Below are positions 15,466 through 19,476 of a DNA stretch of 19,476 nucleotides, in pieces; position 1 is the stretch's first letter; the number at the start of each line of letters is the position of its first letter. The notes beneath the pieces were generated by a model. That model ran no database searches. It was not told the DNA's origin and saw only the letters and a program-made list of their open reading frames with translations. The stretch is from the NCBI GenBank assembly GCA_964550025.1, contig CAZJYI010000191.1, positions 1 through 19,476 on the forward strand, written 5' to 3'. Origin of the DNA: CAZJYI01 sp964550025 (lineage in GTDB: Bacteria > Verrucomicrobiota > Kiritimatiellia > UBA8416 > CAYOBW01). The position numbers were made by a program, and so were the translations under genes.

Positions 15466-15486
15466 GCGCGGGTGTCCGACCCGCGC
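15466..15486 (-). terminator. GC-rich hairpin after the radical SAM gene
   Basis: GCGCGGGT and ACCCGCGC form a perfect 8-bp stem with a 5-base loop, 26 bases beyond the radical SAM stop. No T-tract follows on the minus strand, so it may be another palindromic repeat rather than a terminator. Confidence 0.4.
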
Positions 15487-15512
15487 ATCCCTAGCCACAC
15501 ACTGTTCGCAGC

Positions 15513-16331
15513 TCAGATATCCAATCCCTTGCGGGTTGGGCGCTGGATGCCAACAACCTGCTTGATGCTGTCTTTCCATTTGATCTTGACGTCGCGACAG
15601 TATCGAGCATAGAGCGCACGGATCGCGTCGTCATTTTGCGCGGCGATGAGTTCCTCTCCCTTGCGGATGGCTTCCTCATTGTGCGGGCAGTTTTGCGGCA
15701 GGATGTTCCGCAGTCGGTTGATCTTGCCGATCCAGATGGAATCGCTGACGAACGGGTGAACGGCATCGACAACACGTTCAATCCTATTGTCCAGCATGGG
15801 CTCACAGGACACGCTGGTTGCGAAGTCCTGTAGATATGCGGTCTTGAGACACGCGAGACGTTCCGTGAATGCAGGTGCTCCAGGTTCCCAAAAGCCGAGC
15901 GTTGTGGAATTCGCGGAGCCGATGGAGAAGCGAAACACGATCTGACTCCGGAACGGGCCAAGTTTCAGGCACAAGCGTTGGATGCACGGCAGGTGAGGCT
16001 TTGACACGATCAGTACCTCGTTTCCAGGCACCAGCATGCGCGTCAGGACGGTCAGGCACGCATCCAGGTTCTTTTCGGTAATGTCGTGCGACGTCGGAAA
16101 CATGATTCTCCCAGAGCGTCGCATGAAGCCCTTTTCTACGTCGCGCGTGCGGATTCGAGGTGTCGCCCAAGTCTCCGCGGTCATCCGCTTGAAACGAATT
16201 GCCATTGTCTTGGCATAGCAGTACCGGCAGTCGTGCTCGCACCCATCCTGGATGTTGACATTGCTCACCGCCCACTCCTCGGTTCCCGATGGCAGTGTGT
16301 TTCGTCGTTTGCTCGGTGCAGTGGTTGACAT
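15513..16331 (-). CDS. Compact radical SAM protein (SplB/DUF5131-like), partner of TcmP-like gene
   Basis: A 272-residue protein with the radical SAM 4Fe-4S motif C31-x3-C35-x2-C38 (GCEHDCRYCYA), which should cleave S-adenosylmethionine. The arrangement resembles the spore-photoproduct-lyase-like (COG1533) and phage Gp37/Gp68-like (DUF5131) groups: FPTSHDIT after the first strands, VLIVSKPH, FRFSIGSAN and SCEPMLDN. There is no auxiliary cysteine cluster. Substrate is unknown. Start ATG 16331 has no Shine-Dalgarno, but a near-consensus promoter ends 7 bases before it. It follows the TcmP-like gene by 40 bases, and such pairs are known to recur. GC is near 50 %, unlike its neighbours, suggesting horizontal transfer. 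Confidence 0.88.
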   Translation of the reverse strand: MSTTAPSKRRNTLPSGTEEWAVSNVNIQDGCEHDCRYCYAKTMAIRFKRMTAETWATPRIRTRDVEKGFMRRSGRIMFPTSHDITEKNLDACLTVLTRMLVPGNEVLIVSKPHLPCIQRLCLKLGPFRSQIVFRFSIGSANSTTLGFWEPGAPAFTERLACLKTAYLQDFATSVSCEPMLDNRIERVVDAVHPFVSDSIWIGKINRLRNILPQNCPHNEEAIRKGEELIAAQNDDAIRALYARYCRDVKIKWKDSIKQVVGIQRPTRKGLDI

Positions 16332-16338
16332 GGAGAGT

Positions 16339-16367
16339 AGTATATGAACGTAGGTTCAGTTTTTCAA
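16339..16367 (-). promoter_or_regulatory. Near-consensus promoter for a leaderless radical SAM transcript
   Basis: On the minus strand, TTGAAA (16367-16362) and TATACT (16344-16339) are 17 bases apart. The -10 box ends 7 bases before ATG 16331, so the predicted start falls on or next to the A of the start codon. It fills the 40-base gap after the TcmP-like stop, so the radical SAM gene can be expressed on its own. Confidence 0.65.
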
Positions 16368-16371
16368 TGGC

Positions 16372-17316
16372 TCAGTCGAACTCAAAAGCCGCCTGATGGT
16401 CGGGACCGTATTTCTGTGCCTTCTTCCAGAACTCAAGACCTTTCGGATGTCGCGAAGCGAACAGCAAATCGTAGTAGTGCCGGACGCGCTCCGTCGCAAA
16501 GTACTCAAACCCAAGACCGGCCAGTGAGTTCCGGTAGCACTCGCGCAGCTTCATGCGCAGTCTGTCATCCTGGCCCATAGTTGCCATACTGATAACGTCC
16601 TCGTCGAGAAAGAAAGCGTCACCTCCAAGAAACCCGACATACTTGCGGCGGACACTGCTTCTTGGGTCGAGGATAGCTGGTTTGATGTTTCGGGTAGCAT
16701 CAGTACCCAGCGCCACGTTGATGATGAAATCGACGTTTTCGAGAGCATTCGCGAGAGCCTCTACTGTCGCAAACGGTACGCTACAGTCGGTGGGGTCGAT
16801 GAGAACAAGGTGTAATCCCCCGGCAGAATGATCACGGGCGTTCTGGGCTATCGCCTTTGAATCATTGTAGTCGGCAACCACGGCTTGGGCTTTTGCGGAT
16901 ACGCCAACCGATTCAAGGCGTCTATTCAGGATGTCTACAGTATCTCCGTTTATGTCGAAGAAAGTTGCCCCGTGATAGTGGGCGAAATGTGGATTACGAA
17001 CAGCTGCGAGCGCGGTTCCATCGATTTCACGTGCTGACTCACGGAGAATACAGCGTCCGGGGCCGCTGCACACCTCGAAGTAGTCGAGTCTGCCATCCCA
17101 TCGGTTCTTCATTCCGCTGCCGAAAATGCCGACGTATTGGTTCAGGAAGTAAATCTTGTCCACTGCCCATGAGCCGACGCATCTGGTTGGCATGCCGTCC
17201 ATGGTCGAAGGCGCGCTCAAACACAGTCCGTCTTGCGTACTTCGTTCATCTCTGTTTCGGCACTGGACGCAGCGTGGATTGTGTTCCTCACGCAGATCAA
17301 GCGGTTTTCGTTTCAT
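16372..17316 (-). CDS. TcmP-like (three-Cys-motif partner) protein with methyltransferase-like core
   Basis: A 314-residue protein. The N-terminus carries a cysteine cluster (C16-x2-C19, C32, C46) that could bind zinc. It leads into VGSWAVDKIYFLNQYVGIFG and a Rossmann-like core: YFEVCSGPGRC (79-89) as a glycine-rich nucleotide or SAM loop, GTALA, FFDIN (119-123) as the acidic strand end, D149 in VVADYND, and LVLIDPT (170-176) resembling a methyltransferase motif IV. This matches the pattern of the three-Cys-motif partner family, whose function is not established. ATG 17316 is the first start that keeps the cysteine cluster; its ribosome binding site is weak. GC is near 50 %. It lies directly upstream of the radical SAM gene, so the two probably act together. 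Confidence 0.82.
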   Translation of the reverse strand: MKRKPLDLREEHNPRCVQCRNRDERSTQDGLCLSAPSTMDGMPTRCVGSWAVDKIYFLNQYVGIFGSGMKNRWDGRLDYFEVCSGPGRCILRESAREIDGTALAAVRNPHFAHYHGATFFDINGDTVDILNRRLESVGVSAKAQAVVADYNDSKAIAQNARDHSAGGLHLVLIDPTDCSVPFATVEALANALENVDFIINVALGTDATRNIKPAILDPRSSVRRKYVGFLGGDAFFLDEDVISMATMGQDDRLRMKLRECYRNSLAGLGFEYFATERVRHYYDLLFASRHPKGLEFWKKAQKYGPDHQAAFEFD

Positions 17317-17671
17317 ATCAGGCTCATTCTCCCCAAACTTGGGTCGTACCGCGGGAGGCGCCGGCCATCTTCATTCACCCCATATGGCGGTGTGGTGTGG
17401 ACCTACACTCGACAGCGGACTGCGACCTTCTCGCTCCACCATTCTGTGACGCCGTCGCCCCAATTGCCAGCAGAATGCGCGGACGTGCACTGCTTCAGAT
17501 CTCCTCAACCGTATGTCAGTCGGATTGGCATGGCTTATGCTGTACAAACACGGCTTGAGATAGCGCCCCGTGACGGTCAATGTGCTTCGTGCCGTATCCA
17601 CGGTCAGCTGGGACACTCGGGTGGTGTCTTGGATGCGTCGAACGCGGCGCTGTCTCATCTGGGGAGCGTTC
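17317..17671. other. Gene-free stretch upstream of the TcmP-like gene
   Basis: About 355 bases between the divergent TcmP-like gene and the small membrane protein gene. I see no recognisable gene, repeat or clear promoter. A 100-codon minus-strand frame (17371-17673) is Arg-rich with no motif and looks accidental. Confidence 0.5.
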
Positions 17672-17881
17672 ATGTTTCAGGGCAGAGGCGAACACCGGGC
17701 GTTTGTAGCGGTTGGCGCGATGTTGTGCGTCGCCGGAATGGCGACCATCACGCTCTCCGTGTTTCTCGTGTACGCAAGGCGCGCGACGGGGTGCGGTCCT
17801 CTCATCGGGGCAGCCGGAGGGTCGCTGCTCTTTCTTGCCGGTCTTGCAGTGGGCTATTTCGTGAAGCGCAACATGAGTTGA
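17672..17881 (+). CDS. Small two-helix membrane protein
   Basis: A 69-residue predicted inner-membrane protein with two hydrophobic helices (about 9-30, AFVAVGAMLCVAGMATITLS; and 42-63, GAAGGSLLFLAGLAVGYFV). They are joined by a short basic loop (YARRATG), and the tail KRNMS is basic. Start ATG 17672 has GGGGAG five bases upstream; the frame extends 34 codons further up, but that part is not hydrophobic and lacks a ribosome binding site. No function can be assigned. It lies 114 bases before the ATPase gene on the same strand. Confidence 0.6.
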   Translation: MFQGRGEHRAFVAVGAMLCVAGMATITLSVFLVYARRATGCGPLIGAAGGSLLFLAGLAVGYFVKRNMS

Positions 17882-17995
17882 GCCGGAAAAGAAGAGACCG
17901 TGGTCATTCCCACTCGTGCGCCACAACGTCATTGCCTTCCCCGTGAGTTGTCCGCATAATCACCGGCGTGGAACACGATACGGGAGATGTTTGCC

Positions 17996-19476
<1,481 letters not shown>

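Noticed and set aside
17233..17946. A 237-codon plus-strand frame
   Set aside because: It overlaps the TcmP-like start and the small membrane protein in another frame, and its translation has no motif or consistent composition.

Overview
The window is a high-GC (roughly 65 %) bacterial contig end. It carries a giant secreted lamin-tail/CotH protein whose C-terminus has a DGDGMPDAWE-type calcium-binding repeat, a secreted GH29 fucosidase, an exported alpha/beta hydrolase with EF-hands, and many short palindromic intergenic repeats. This mix fits the PVC superphylum, most likely a Kiritimatiellota or Verrucomicrobiota-like metagenome bin. The placement is inferred from gene style, as no rRNA or marker gene is present.

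Layout: 1-645 is non-coding and full of hairpins. 646-5508 (+) is the secreted lamin-tail/CotH protein. A DUF4416 protein (5578-6132, -) is transcribed divergently from a tandem-receiver response regulator (6311-7081, +), which is translationally coupled to a tRNA-dihydrouridine synthase (7081-8154, +). A small double zinc-ribbon protein follows (8322-8576, -). Next is a minus-strand group: an unrecognised protein (11223-12029), a sugar-phosphate isomerase/epimerase-like TIM barrel (10266-11081) and a secreted alpha-L-fucosidase (8903-10252). The last two look like a small carbohydrate-use operon. A threonine aldolase (12327-13358, +) meets a YceH-family protein (13359-14030, -) stop to stop. 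An exported esterase-like hydrolase (14232-15317, -) comes next.

The segment 15513-17316 (-) differs from the rest. Its GC is near 50 %, and it encodes a two-gene module: a TcmP-like protein with an N-terminal cysteine cluster and a methyltransferase-like nucleotide-binding core, followed by a compact SplB-like radical SAM protein. A near-consensus promoter lies between them and places the predicted transcription start at the radical SAM start codon. This probably mobile, functionally uncharacterised pair is the best candidate for an undescribed system here. It is followed by a small two-helix membrane protein (17672-17881, +) and a truncated HerA/DUF87-type ATPase (17996 to the end, +). The contig ends in 50 consecutive C bases, almost certainly an artefact.

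A second theme is repeats. Most intergenic gaps hold a different inverted-repeat family: GTAGGTCCCAGT, GGATNNACW, TCAGTTAYCAGT, GGCAAAGAT, GTAGCGGAA, GCCGGCTGAAAGCCGGC and GATTACGAT types, plus a GACGA 12-mer tandem. One composite repeat supplies the stop codon of the esterase-like gene.
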